Shown: positions 16,732 through 25,639, counted from the stretch's first letter. The stretch is DNA of 64,000 bases from Thalassospira lucentensis MCCC 1A00383 = DSM 14000 (GCF_000421265.1 NZ_ATWN01000005.1:248001-312000); one strand, 5' to 3'. The notes: generated by a model not told the origin, from the letters alone. Translations and numbers: made by a program.

Positions 16732-17669
16732 TTTGGGGCGGCCTTGACCACAGCAACAGCCGCCACGAAATCTTCCAGCGAATGACCAACCGATTTAAAC
16801 ACCGTACATTCGCCGTCACTTTCGCGGCCCTTGACCTCACCGCGCGTCAGGCCAAACAGATCGCCAATAATATCGGATTTTGCAATCGCACCACTGTCGA
16901 TTGCCTGCACCACATCACCGCCCTCGGCACTCGCACCCTCAAAACTATCGACATAGATGCGGCATTTTTTCATCACCGCATCATCGGTTTCGCGCATGCT
17001 CGGTTTAAACGCCCCCACCAGATCAACATGAGTGCCATCGCGCAACCAATCGCCACGCACCAGCGGCTCGGTCGAAAGCGTCGCACATGAAATCAGATCG
17101 GCTGCTTTACACGCACCTTCAAGATCATCCGTGCCGGTGGCATTAAAGCCAAGTTTGGCTATCTCGCCCGCAAGCTTGTTTGCCTTATCGCCATTGCGGT
17201 TCCAGATTGTGACATTCTTGATCGGACGAACCGATGCGTGTGCGCGGATCAATTGCGGCGCCATCGCCCCCGACCCGACCATCATCATGTCGGTGGTATC
17301 TTTACGCGCAAGGTAATCCGCGGCCAGTGCCGATGCCGCCGCCGTGCGACGTGTGGTCAATTTGGTGCCATCAATCACCGCCGATGGCTGCCCGGTCACC
17401 GCATCAAGCAGGATATAGGTCCCCGACACCGCCGGAAGGTTCCGCGCCGAATTCCCCGGCACCACGGCGGCAACCTTGACCCCCGCCGCACCATCTTTTT
17501 GCCAAGCCGGCATAATCAGGAAGGTCGCATCATCCTCGTTGCTGCGTTCCATGTTGAAATGACTGCGCAGCGGCGCCTCACAACCATGGGCAAACCCGTC
17601 ACGAAGGGCTTCGACCAGATCACGGGGCGAAACAAACTTGTCGATATCTTCTGCCGAAACGAAACGCAT
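16728..17669 (-). CDS. Ornithine cyclodeaminase/mu-crystallin family protein
   Basis: A 313-residue NAD(P)-dependent enzyme. The substrate-binding part includes GVKVAAVVPGN and the Arg-rich TTRRTAAAS. The Rossmann nucleotide loop is VGSGAMAPQLI (about residues 150-160), and the C-terminal part has HVDLVGAFKP. The family includes ornithine cyclodeaminase, ketimine reductases, alanine dehydrogenase-like enzymes and delta1-pyrroline-2-carboxylate reductase. Without ornithine-specific context, reduction of a cyclic imine (for example from hydroxyproline or lysine breakdown) is as likely as ornithine cyclodeamination. The start has GGAAGG upstream. Confidence 0.85.
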   Translation of the reverse strand: MRFVSAEDIDKFVSPRDLVEALRDGFAHGCEAPLRSHFNMERSNEDDATFLIMPAWQKDGAAGVKVAAVVPGNSARNLPAVSGTYILLDAVTGQPSAVIDGTKLTTRRTAAASALAADYLARKDTTDMMMVGSGAMAPQLIRAHASVRPIKNVTIWNRNGDKANKLAGEIAKLGFNATGTDDLEGACKAADLISCATLSTEPLVRGDWLRDGTHVDLVGAFKPSMRETDDAVMKKCRIYVDSFEGASAEGGDVVQAIDSGAIAKSDIIGDLFGLTRGEVKGRESDGECTVFKSVGHSLEDFVAAVAVVKAAPK

Positions 17670-17795
17670 GAGCCTTCCTGTATAACTATTTTTGATTTCA
17701 GTGTGGTAGCAGCCTCTTTTATATCACGTCACACCGTCTCAGTCACAGGAAGAGGACTGGTTTTTTATGCTGTTTTTTGGGGAATTGTCGTCGTT

Positions 17796-18647
17796 TTACG
17801 GCTGCAAAAACCGTTTGAGATGCCCAAACAGTGATCCTGTGCCCAGAAAGACTTCTTCAAGCACGGTAAAGTGGTTGGCCCCCCACGCCTTATAGACCGG
17901 AACGGTCAGGCCAGAACGCCTGCAATATGCGGCATAGGCATCACTTTGCCGGACAAATTCCGGGCTTTCATTGCCGCCAACAATTGCCATCATTTTCACA
18001 TCCAGCGGCACCGCATCAAGCATCGGTGAATTGTCCGCCGCTGATGCTTCATCAAGGCGGATGTCATCATTCATCGTTGTATGGCGCACCGGTTCAAGGT
18101 CAAACACACCTGAAATCGGCACCACAGCACAAAACGGGTTGGGATCGCCAAGGATATCTTCCCAGTCACAGGACGCCAATCGTGCAACGATCTGCCCGCC
18201 CGCCGAATGACCTGAAATTGAAATCCGGTCCTGATCGCCGTTAAACTCACCCACATGCTGATAGACATATTTCACGCAGCGCACCGCTTGCTGGGTGATA
18301 TCGGCAACCGTGACATCGGGACATAAATCGTAATTTGCACAAATCACCGTAAAGCCCGCCGCCACAAGATCACGGGCGACAAAGGCATAATCCTTTTTGT
18401 CCTGACTGCGCCAATATCCGCCGTGGAAAAAGATATGTACTGGTGCGCCTGTATCGGGCGATAGAAACACATCCATGGTTTCTTTTGGCCCGTCGCCAAA
18501 ACGAACATCGATTTTAGGTTTGAGTTGTGCCCGCGTTTCATCGGACAATTTCACGAAGCGGTCGAAATGGGTCATGAACTCCGGCACGGTTTCGCGCGGA
18601 TTATATTGCCATTCCAGTTCTGCTGCTGTGAAACCGCCCCAACTCAT
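17796..18647 (-). CDS. Alpha/beta hydrolase, kynurenine-formamidase-like
   Basis: A 283-residue hydrolase. HGGYW (oxyanion loop, about residue 70) and the nucleophile elbow GHSAGG are characteristic of the arylformamidase/esterase branch, and the His is in WGANHFTVLEE. The start at 18647 (MSWGGFTAAELEWQYNP) has GAGGTGG upstream. The longer frame to 18734 lacks such a site. The conserved N-terminal 'EWQYNPR' segment is common in formamidase-like proteins. No other kynurenine gene is near, so the natural substrate is open. Confidence 0.82.
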   Translation of the reverse strand: MSWGGFTAAELEWQYNPRETVPEFMTHFDRFVKLSDETRAQLKPKIDVRFGDGPKETMDVFLSPDTGAPVHIFFHGGYWRSQDKKDYAFVARDLVAAGFTVICANYDLCPDVTVADITQQAVRCVKYVYQHVGEFNGDQDRISISGHSAGGQIVARLASCDWEDILGDPNPFCAVVPISGVFDLEPVRHTTMNDDIRLDEASAADNSPMLDAVPLDVKMMAIVGGNESPEFVRQSDAYAAYCRRSGLTVPVYKAWGANHFTVLEEVFLGTGSLFGHLKRFLQP

Positions 18648-18843
18648 CCGCCACCTCGAATTTACGCGTCTGTCTTGTATACGATTGACTATTCTACAAC
18701 GATCTTTGTTTAATTTTTGACCATTTGCAAACACTTCACATGCACTCTACGTATTTTATGCACTCAATGGTCAACAATGATTGAACCTACCCGACCGGAA
18801 TGCGAAAATGCGCGAAAGCAATTTCAGATCAACTGGATAGATC

Positions 18844-19338
18844 ATGACGACTGCCCCAAATCAAAGCCCCTTCCCCGCATCCGACCTTGATCGTAATCAG
18901 ATTTGGCACATGCTGGTCCCGCGCGACATTGCCGCCTTTGTCGCGGCCGACTGGTCGATGGTCGAAGATGATTTCAAGGCCGATGGTTTTTACGCGATTG
19001 ATGCCTGCAGGTCCGATGATCCCGACGTATGGAAAATGATGTTCCCCGACCTTACCGCTTACCGGGATGAATGGCTGCGCCAAGCAGTTGCGACTAAGGA
19101 TGTGCCCTATGCCGAAGACCTCTATACGGCAGTCTTTCGCGCCACCACGCTTGATAAAATCGACATCACCGGCAACCGTGCGCTGGTCCGCAAACATTTT
19201 AACGGGCGCATAAAAAAAGCAGACGGATCCGAAGACCGTCTGCTTTGGAAAACCCATTATTACTGCGAAAAACAGGACAGTGGTAAGTGGCTGATTACCG
19301 GATTTACCGGTTATCTGCCCAATCACGATCCGGCTTAA
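18844..19338 (+). CDS. SnoaL/NTF2-like protein of unknown function
   Basis: A 164-residue cytoplasmic protein without signal peptide or membrane span. Its helix-rich start (LDRNQIWHMLVPRDIAAFVAADWSMV) and strand-rich end (LLWKTHYYCEKQDSGKWLITGFTGYL) resemble the cone-shaped NTF2/SnoaL fold used by many small enzymes and binding proteins. It is convergent with the DSD1-type enzyme gene, with 5 bases between stops. The 196-base upstream region (18648-18843) is AT-rich and holds TTGTATAC, but I can assign no defined operator. Function is not recognised. Confidence 0.7.
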   Translation: MTTAPNQSPFPASDLDRNQIWHMLVPRDIAAFVAADWSMVEDDFKADGFYAIDACRSDDPDVWKMMFPDLTAYRDEWLRQAVATKDVPYAEDLYTAVFRATTLDKIDITGNRALVRKHFNGRIKKADGSEDRLLWKTHYYCEKQDSGKWLITGFTGYLPNHDPA

Positions 19339-19343
19339 CCGCC

Positions 19344-20414
19344 TTAAAGAACCTTGCCGCGCGCCGCGACATCAACGGTTTTAATGCTTTCCCCGCGCAC
19401 CAGATGCACCTGATCAAGCATATTGCTGACCACACAGACATGGTTGGGGATGATTTCGATCCGTTCGCCAATTTCAAATGGCGTCAAATCCGGCTCGAAA
19501 TGCAAAACACCGTGTTCTTCGGAAAGGCCAACCACATCGACCTCGGGATGGCCAACCACATAGCCAAATCCTTCAAGCCCCAGAAGATCGGATGTCAGGA
19601 CTTTTGACCCGGCATCAATCACGGCCCGCCCCGGCGCCGGAAGCGACACCACCTCGGCCACAACCCGCAACGCGCAATCGTCTTCACCGCACACATCGCG
19701 CGCCATCAACGACCGGTCGTTATAGATATACGTCCCAATGCGATGCTCGGTGACATGGGCAACTTCGTGTGCCTTCCACATATCGGGCGTCCCACCGGAA
19801 CTTCTGATCGGGCAGGCAATGCCAAGCCCGTCAAGCAACGCCATCGCATCGCCAAAGAACCCGCCGACCTTTGGGCCACCGCCAGCCGACGGATAGGTCA
19901 TCAAACCGGCAAAGGATACACCGGGCAGGCTTTCGATTTTCTGCGCCAGTTCCACCGCCGCCTTTGGCGTTTGAACCCCGCAACGCCCACCACCAGTGTC
20001 ACATTCAACCAGGATTTCAAGCGGCTTGTCACTATCGGCAAAGGCACGCGAAAGCCCCTCAACCACGGCCACATTATCGGCCACCACGCGCAATGATTTC
20101 ACCCGGTCAAACAAGGCGCGCAGACGTGCCAGCTTGCGGGTCCCCAGCACGTTATAGGTCAAAAGGATGTCATCAAGTCCGGCATCGGCCATAACCTCGG
20201 CCTCACCAATTTTCTGACAGGTAATGCCCTTGGCCCCGGCGGCCAGTTGCTGTTTGGCAAATGCCGGAATTTTGTGGGTTTTAATGTGCGGGCACAATGC
20301 AATGCCATGTTGATCGCAATAAGCCTGATAGGCATTTACGTTGCGATCCACGGTATCAAGATTGATCACCGCACACGGGGTATCAAGTTCAGGATATTGC
20401 GGCGAGCGGGTCAT
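19344..20414 (-). CDS. DSD1/D-threonine-aldolase-family PLP enzyme, possibly a D-glucosaminate or D-hydroxyamino acid dehydratase
   Basis: A 356-residue fold-type III PLP enzyme. The aldimine Lys is K45 in CPHIKTHK, and the phosphate region includes ECDTGGGRCGVQT. Near the C-terminus, PNHVCVVSN gives a His325-x-Cys327 pair. From memory, zinc-dependent D-serine dehydratase has this His-x-Cys metal site, whereas D-threonine aldolase of the Achromobacter type has His-x-Asp, so dehydratase chemistry is favoured. The gene is the last of a TRAP/M81 operon whose divergent partner encodes RidA, RpiR and a KDG-type kinase. A dehydratase making 2-keto-3-deoxygluconate from D-glucosaminate would join these steps. 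D-serine, D-threonine or 3-hydroxyaspartate remain alternatives. Confidence 0.8.
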   Translation of the reverse strand: MTRSPQYPELDTPCAVINLDTVDRNVNAYQAYCDQHGIALCPHIKTHKIPAFAKQQLAAGAKGITCQKIGEAEVMADAGLDDILLTYNVLGTRKLARLRALFDRVKSLRVVADNVAVVEGLSRAFADSDKPLEILVECDTGGGRCGVQTPKAAVELAQKIESLPGVSFAGLMTYPSAGGGPKVGGFFGDAMALLDGLGIACPIRSSGGTPDMWKAHEVAHVTEHRIGTYIYNDRSLMARDVCGEDDCALRVVAEVVSLPAPGRAVIDAGSKVLTSDLLGLEGFGYVVGHPEVDVVGLSEEHGVLHFEPDLTPFEIGERIEIIPNHVCVVSNMLDQVHLVRGESIKTVDVAARGKVL

Positions 20415-20461
20415 AAAAACCGTCCTTCATTTTCGGTGGTGACGCGAAGGGCATTTGATCA

Positions 20462-21931
20462 TTAACTTGCCTTGGCAGCAAACGGATCATCAACAATTGG
20501 CCAAAGCGGACGGTTCAAATGACGGTATCCGTTGGTTTTGGGATCCGACGGATAGGGACCATGCACATCCACATAAATGATTTCGCCGGCAATCTTGGCA
20601 AAGGAATCATAGAAGTGATTGGTCGATTTGATAAACAGATATTTTTTTGATTTTGGATCAATGCCCATGTTCGAAAACAGGCTGGGGTCGAAACTTTGCG
20701 ACCGGTTGGAATTCAGGATCACTTCCCCACCGCCCGGCAGCTCAATCACCGCACAATCGCCAAGCGGAACAATACTTTCACCAAAATACTGCCACGCATT
20801 GCGTTCAAGTTTTTTGACTTTGACCGCGGCATCAATTGGCGCGCCGGCATGGGGCCCGGTCTTCCCACCAAAACGAAGCGGCAAAGTCGCCCCCTCGCCG
20901 GCGGAAAAACAGGTCCGCACCGCCATCGGGTCCCAAAGGGTACCCACTGCAAAATCACGTAGCCCCCGTTTCATCACCGCACGCAGCAACATGGTGCTGT
21001 CGCCCGGCACCCCGCCGCCCGGATTGTCCCAGACATCGGTCAGGACAATCGGCTTGGCATCTGATGCCAATGCCTGATCAAGGGCGACGTCCGGTGTAAC
21101 AAAACTGGGTCGGGTGGCCCCACGGAAACCAAACAGCTCGACCCCCAGATCGTTTGCAACCTGTCTGGCTTCCGCAGGGTTATTGTTGGTGGTGACAATC
21201 ACCTTGGCCCCAAGGTCAGGCACGTCACCGGCCATAAATCCATGGATGAACGATACCGACAGGATATCGCCAGTACCTTCCATATCCTTGGCACGGTCGA
21301 TAAAGGATCGCATCGGCTCACGCGATGTCGGCAACACCTCGATCATATGGCAATCAAATACTGCCTTGGTCGGAATGATTTCGCCCCGCAGCGTTTTCAA
21401 GACAAGGTCAACAACCGCGCGCCCTGTTTCGACAAAATCGGTATGGGGGAATTCCTTGAACGCGACAATGACATCAGCGTTTTTCACGCGCAAATCGGTC
21501 AAATGGCTATGCGGATCAAAACTGGTACCAATCACCACATCCGGCCCGACCATAGCGCGAATGCGCGCAATCAGATCGCCTTCACAATCAAGGTAATCCT
21601 GTGCGACCATTGCGCCATGCAGGCCAAGGATAACACCGTCAACCGGCATGGCGGCCCGCAATTGGCCAAGGACCTCATCGCGAAGCTTCTCATATGTTTC
21701 GCGGTTGACCAGCCCGCCGGGCTCAGCCCAGGTGGCAGTTCCTTCGATCAAGTCCCAGCCTTCTTTGGCGGCACGAAGGCGCCCTTCGGTAAAGACGGCA
21801 CTGCACAGGGTCGGGGTAACCGGATGCTGACCCGGCGGTGCATAAAAGCTTTCCTGAAAATCGGAAAAATCAGTCCGTAAAGGTGAAAATGTATTGGTCT
21901 CGGTTGCAATCGAGGCGCAAAAAATCCGCAT
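20462..21931 (-). CDS. M81-family metallohydrolase (MlrC/microcystinase C-like)
   Basis: A 489-residue zinc amidohydrolase. LHGAM (about residues 104-108) opens the catalytic domain. D139, H141 (in DPHSH) and H163 have exactly the 2- and 22-residue spacing of the Asp-His-His zinc site described for MlrC. The C-terminal MlrC domain contains WDNPGGGVPGDST. MlrC hydrolyses the linear tetrapeptide of microcystin, but most family members sit in catabolic operons with unknown amide or peptide substrates. Here it lies between the TRAP binding-protein gene and the PLP enzyme gene. It may free an amino acid or amino sugar acid from an acyl or peptidyl conjugate. Confidence 0.85.
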   Translation of the reverse strand: MRIFCASIATETNTFSPLRTDFSDFQESFYAPPGQHPVTPTLCSAVFTEGRLRAAKEGWDLIEGTATWAEPGGLVNRETYEKLRDEVLGQLRAAMPVDGVILGLHGAMVAQDYLDCEGDLIARIRAMVGPDVVIGTSFDPHSHLTDLRVKNADVIVAFKEFPHTDFVETGRAVVDLVLKTLRGEIIPTKAVFDCHMIEVLPTSREPMRSFIDRAKDMEGTGDILSVSFIHGFMAGDVPDLGAKVIVTTNNNPAEARQVANDLGVELFGFRGATRPSFVTPDVALDQALASDAKPIVLTDVWDNPGGGVPGDSTMLLRAVMKRGLRDFAVGTLWDPMAVRTCFSAGEGATLPLRFGGKTGPHAGAPIDAAVKVKKLERNAWQYFGESIVPLGDCAVIELPGGGEVILNSNRSQSFDPSLFSNMGIDPKSKKYLFIKSTNHFYDSFAKIAGEIIYVDVHGPYPSDPKTNGYRHLNRPLWPIVDDPFAAKAS

Positions 21932-21975
21932 GGCCCGTGCCTTTTGTTTTTGGTCTTTTAATAACGGTTTAGGGT

Positions 21976-22004
21976 TTGAAGGGGCGAGGTTCTCGCCCCT
22001 TCAA
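21976..22004 (-). other. Perfect hairpin after dctP
   Basis: A perfect 13-bp stem (TTGAAGGGGCGAG at 21976-21988, CTCGCCCCTTCAA at 21992-22004) has a 3-base loop. It lies 12 bases past the dctP stop in the direction of transcription. There is no T-run, so stabilisation of the dctP message or partial attenuation before the M81 gene is more likely than full termination. Confidence 0.75.
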
Positions 22005-22016
22005 CAATGCAAAGGC

Positions 22017-23075
22017 TTATTCAGCCATGTAGCGATTATCGTTGGCTTTCTCGACTTCTGCTTTGAACAGGTCGAGCAACTCAACACCTTCGTCACCAAG
22101 GCTTTCCTGAACGTGTTTGATCACGACCGGCTGGGTTGCCTCTTTGAACTTTTCACGGTCTTCAGCCGACAATGCGGTGATTTCCATTTTGTCCTTAAGA
22201 CCGGCCAAACCACGATCAGATGCCTCGATCACACGCGAAACACCACGGCTTGCAACAACGCAGGACTGGGCGGCATAGCGGACGATTTTCTGCTGGTCTT
22301 CGGTCAGGTCATCCCAGAATGCTTTTGAAAGCATCATGGTGTAGGGCGAAAACAGATGGTTGGTCAGGGTCAGATAGCCCTGTACTTCGTTGAACTTGGC
22401 AAAGGTCACGGTCGGAACCGGGTTCATCTGACCATCGATCACACCAGTCTGAAGACCGGCATAAACTTCACCCCATGCCATCGGATAGGCTTCGGCACCC
22501 AGTGCCTGCATGATTTTCTGATGCGATGGCAGCGACATGGTGCGCACACGAATGCCTTCGAAATCTTCAAGTTTGGCAATCGGGTGTTTGGAGTTGGTTA
22601 CGGCAAAGAACCCGCCAGTATCGGGGAAGCCAAGAACCTTAACATCGGCAAGGGTTGCTTCGATGTCTGCGGCCAGTTTTTCACCAAACGGACCATCAAA
22701 CACATCATAGGTCGATGCGTTGCTGTCAAAGGCGAATGCAAGGTTCAAAACGTCGATACGCGGGTAGTAGGATGCCAACGCCCCGGTCGAGGTCAGGGTT
22801 GCCTGAATGATGCCATCACGCACCATCTGCACATGTTCAGCAGCCGAACCAAGCTGGTTGGACGGATAGACTTCAACTTCGATTTCGCCATTGGTGTCGG
22901 CTTCGACGATATTGGCAAAGACAGCCGTACAGGCATGGGCCGGATTTTCAAACGGATCGGCCTTGTTATCATGGGCGAATTTCAGGACTTTCGTCTCGGC
23001 AAATGCCATTGACGTGCTGCCCATCAGCATTGCGGTTGCCAGGGCGGCTGCGCCCAAACGTTTTGCGGTTTTCAT
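22017..23075 (-). CDS. TRAP transporter solute-binding protein (DctP family)
   Basis: A 352-residue periplasmic protein with a Sec signal peptide (MKTAKRLGAAALATAMLMG, cleavage near AFA-ET at residue 26). DctP hallmarks are VRTMSLPSHQKIMQALGAEAYPMAWGEVY, where the conserved Arg binds the substrate carboxylate, and a Gly/Gln-rich 'LQTGVIDGQMNP' segment. It delivers an organic acid to the DctQM membrane unit encoded just upstream. Hairpins lie on both sides, at 21976-22004 after it and at 23131-23158 before it. The substrate is probably the acid processed by the M81 and PLP enzymes. Confidence 0.9.
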   Translation of the reverse strand: MKTAKRLGAAALATAMLMGSTSMAFAETKVLKFAHDNKADPFENPAHACTAVFANIVEADTNGEIEVEVYPSNQLGSAAEHVQMVRDGIIQATLTSTGALASYYPRIDVLNLAFAFDSNASTYDVFDGPFGEKLAADIEATLADVKVLGFPDTGGFFAVTNSKHPIAKLEDFEGIRVRTMSLPSHQKIMQALGAEAYPMAWGEVYAGLQTGVIDGQMNPVPTVTFAKFNEVQGYLTLTNHLFSPYTMMLSKAFWDDLTEDQQKIVRYAAQSCVVASRGVSRVIEASDRGLAGLKDKMEITALSAEDREKFKEATQPVVIKHVQESLGDEGVELLDLFKAEVEKANDNRYMAE

Positions 23076-23130
23076 TATATTGCCTCTCCTTGATTAACGA
23101 CTTTATGGTGTCCGATTGTTGGTTCATGTC

Positions 23131-23158
23131 GCCCCCCGGCCCGGACCTGACCGGGGGC
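23131..23158 (-). other. GC-rich hairpin between dctM and dctP
   Basis: GCCCCC (23131-23136) pairs with GGGGGC (23153-23158), and an inner CGG/CCG extends the stem. It lies downstream of the dctM stop on the coding strand and may limit read-through or protect processed mRNA ends. Confidence 0.5.
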
Positions 23159-23176
23159 TATTTCGATGCCCCGTGC

Positions 23177-24457
23177 TTAGCGGAAACCCAGCAATCGCGG
23201 TATCGCGAGGGCCAAGTCCGACCAAAAGGCAAACAGGAACAGCACACCCAGTTCGGCCAGTAAAAACGGCCAAAGCTGCGCAGCAATTTTTTCAAGTTTT
23301 TCACCCGTCACCGATGACAGCACAAACAGACAGGCTCCGACGGGCGGCGTCATCAGTGAAATATTGAGCGCCAGAACAAAGATGATCCCGGCATGGATCG
23401 GATCCATCCCGATCTGCATGGTCAGTGGCACCAGAACCGGGGCGAGAATGATCAGGATCGCGTTGATATCCATCACCATGCCGATCATCAGCAGCATGCC
23501 GACGATCATGAAAATGACGATGTACCGGTTGTCCGAAACGCCCAGAACCATGTTTGCGACTTCTTGCGGGATGCGGTTAAAGCTCAGCCACCAGCCAAGG
23601 ATCGATGCAAAGGCAATGATGACAAAGATCACCCCGGTCACACGCGCGGTACGGATCAGCATCCTGAAGAAGGCATTGAATGTCAGGGCCCGGTAGATGA
23701 ACACACCGATAAATAAGGCGTATGCAACCGCGACGGACGCCGCCTCGGTCGGGGTGACGATCCCACCCAAAATACCGCCAAGGATAATCAGTGGCATGAT
23801 GAGCGCCGTGATCGATGATTTGAAAATCTTCCAGACTTCCAAAAGCGATGCCCGACGTTCATTTTTTGGCAGGTTCTTGGACCGTGCGGTTACGGCAATC
23901 ACGGTCATGCAAATCAGGCAAATCATAAGACCGGGCAAAATACCGGCCGCAAACAGCCCGCCAATCGAAACCCCCATCAACGATCCATACACAACCATCA
24001 AACCCGATGGTGGAATGGTCGGACCAATGATCGATCCCGCCGCCGTCACCGCACAAGCATAATCACGGCGATAACCGCGTTCGACCATGGCCGGCACAAG
24101 GGTTTTGCCAAAGGCCGCCGCATCGGCGGTCGCCGCCCCGGTCAGTCCGGCAAAGAACACAGACGCCAGCATATTGGTATGCGCAAGGCCACCGCGCAGA
24201 TGCCCGACAAGCGCTTGCGCAAACAACACCAACCGGCTGGTGATGCCGATATGGTTCATGATCTCACCCGCCAGAATAAAGAACGGCATGGCAAGAAACG
24301 GAAACACGTTCAAACCGTTGAAAACCTTGCTTGGACCCTGGGATAAGAAAATCCCCCCGCCCATATCAAACAGGCCCGCAACACCGGCGACACCAAGGGC
24401 AAAGCCAATCGGCATGCCCAAAACCATCAGAACGACAAAGATAATGGCGACGATCAT
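23177..24457 (-). CDS. TRAP transporter large permease (DctM family)
   Basis: A 426-residue membrane protein with about 12 hydrophobic segments. DctM hallmarks include MPFFILAGEIMNHIGIT, the 'GAATADAAAFGKTLVPAM' loop, GPTIPPSGLMVVYG and the late 'MTPPVGACLFVLS'. It is the Na+-coupled transport subunit. The start overlaps the dctQ stop by 4 bases (ATGA), which shows translational coupling. With dctQ upstream and dctP downstream the importer is complete. Confidence 0.92.
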   Translation of the reverse strand: MIVAIIFVVLMVLGMPIGFALGVAGVAGLFDMGGGIFLSQGPSKVFNGLNVFPFLAMPFFILAGEIMNHIGITSRLVLFAQALVGHLRGGLAHTNMLASVFFAGLTGAATADAAAFGKTLVPAMVERGYRRDYACAVTAAGSIIGPTIPPSGLMVVYGSLMGVSIGGLFAAGILPGLMICLICMTVIAVTARSKNLPKNERRASLLEVWKIFKSSITALIMPLIILGGILGGIVTPTEAASVAVAYALFIGVFIYRALTFNAFFRMLIRTARVTGVIFVIIAFASILGWWLSFNRIPQEVANMVLGVSDNRYIVIFMIVGMLLMIGMVMDINAILIILAPVLVPLTMQIGMDPIHAGIIFVLALNISLMTPPVGACLFVLSSVTGEKLEKIAAQLWPFLLAELGVLFLFAFWSDLALAIPRLLGFR

Positions 24458-24975
24458 TCTGCGCCCTCCGCAATATCAATCGGAACGAAGCGGCCCTGAT
24501 CGCGCAAGGCAACAAGCAAAAGCTGAATGGCCGCCAACAATGACGCCACCGGCACAGCCGCATAAGGCAGCGCCAGGGACATGCCAAAAATCATGGCCTG
24601 TCGGCTCATGCCGCCCATGGCAAAATCAAATCCGTAAATCGCCAGATACAAAAACGCCGACAATGCGATCAGATCGACCAGAAACAGGATGGATCGCTGT
24701 AGCGGCATGGGCAGACTTAAAACAACCATGCCAATGCCAATGTGTTCGCGCCGTGCGATCCCGGCCGATATCGCCAGTAAGGCCGACCAGATCATCAAAT
24801 AACGCGCCAGCTCTTCGGGCCACGGCAACTGCCAATGAAAGATGTATCGATCAATAACGCCAAGCCAGACATCGAGAACAAGGGTCAACATCAAAACCGC
24901 GATGACGCGTTCGACGACCCAGTTCAAAGACCGGCTCATGGTTGCTGCTGCTGTTTCAACACGGCGTAATGCCAT
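24454..24975 (-). CDS. TRAP transporter small permease (DctQ family)
   Basis: A 173-residue membrane protein with four predicted spans and the DctQ motif 'FHWQLPWPEELARYLMIWSALLA' around residues 45-70. It is the small partner of DctM. The ATG at 24975 (MALRRVETAAATMSR) lies 10 bases after GGAGAG. A TTG nine bases further upstream sits too close to that site. It is the first gene of the reverse operon dctQ-dctM-dctP-M81-PLP enzyme, read away from a 200-base divergent promoter with three candidate operators. Confidence 0.88.
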   Translation of the reverse strand: MALRRVETAAATMSRSLNWVVERVIAVLMLTLVLDVWLGVIDRYIFHWQLPWPEELARYLMIWSALLAISAGIARREHIGIGMVVLSLPMPLQRSILFLVDLIALSAFLYLAIYGFDFAMGGMSRQAMIFGMSLALPYAAVPVASLLAAIQLLLVALRDQGRFVPIDIAEGAE

Positions 24976-25007
24976 CTTCGCCAAACTCTCCGCTGATGAA
25001 TCTTTTA

Positions 25008-25126
25008 TGTAATTTTTCTACATACTGAGTATCATTTTGTAGCTTGTCTACATATTTTTGACATGGATCGAGCGATTTCTCCACTATTGACCTTCTCCAA
25101 AAGCTGATTTAGGTAGTTAAACTACA
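25008..25126. promoter_or_regulatory. Three candidate RpiR operators in the TRAP/ridA divergent promoter
   Basis: Three 15-bp inverted repeats share the form TGTA-N7-TACA: TGTAATTTTTCTACA (25008-25022), TGTAGCTTGTCTACA (25038-25052) and GGTAGTTAAACTACA (25112-25126). Their centres are 30 and 74 bp apart, close to whole helical turns. They lie between dctQ (reverse) and ridA-rpiR-kinase (forward). The form is like that known for HexR-type RpiR proteins, so the regulator encoded at 25640 is the likely ligand. Confidence 0.65.
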
Positions 25127-25183
25127 TTTTCAGACGGGCGTCGTTTTCAATCGACCCCACCAGCCACAACAGGGAGATTATCC

Positions 25184-25570
25184 ATGGCGATCAAACATTA
25201 CGGCAATGAACGCAGCGGTGCCGGTGGACAGAAGCTGCCATTTTCACCCGCTGTTCGTGCAGGCGACTACGTCTATATTTCGGGTCAGGTTGCCATGAAA
25301 GAAAATGGTGAAATCGAATATGGCGGCATCGAAGATCAGACCCGTCGCACCATGGAAAACGTCAAGGCGACCTTGGCACTTGCCGGCTGCACGCTTGATG
25401 ATGTGTTCAAAATGAATGTCTGGCTGGCCGATACACGCGATTTTTGGACGTTCAACCGCGTCTATGCCGAATTCTTCCCGGGCGAGCGACCTGCACGCTC
25501 CACGGTACAATCGCAGATGATGGTGGACGCCAAGATTGAAATTGAAGCTATCGCTTATAAGCCTGAATAG
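25184..25570 (+). CDS. RidA-family enamine/imine deaminase
   Basis: A 128-residue protein of the RidA family with the catalytic Arg in GERPARSTVQS (about residue 106) and the conserved C-terminal strand KIEIEAIAYKP, so it belongs to the active deaminase group. AGGGAG precedes the start. It is the first gene on the forward side of the divergent promoter and is followed by an RpiR regulator and a KDG-type kinase. A PLP dehydratase on the other side would release an enamine, and RidA would speed its hydrolysis to the keto acid used by the kinase. Confidence 0.92.
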   Translation: MAIKHYGNERSGAGGQKLPFSPAVRAGDYVYISGQVAMKENGEIEYGGIEDQTRRTMENVKATLALAGCTLDDVFKMNVWLADTRDFWTFNRVYAEFFPGERPARSTVQSQMMVDAKIEIEAIAYKPE

Positions 25571-25639
25571 TGATACTTCCCAAGGGGGTGCCGTTGATGG
25601 CACCCCTGCCCGTCCTTTGAACAGCACCGGACAAGACCC

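Noticed and set aside
22356-23012. Forward open frame (about 218 residues) opposite the dctP gene at 22017-23075
   Set aside because: It lies wholly inside a well-supported binding-protein gene and shows no family features.
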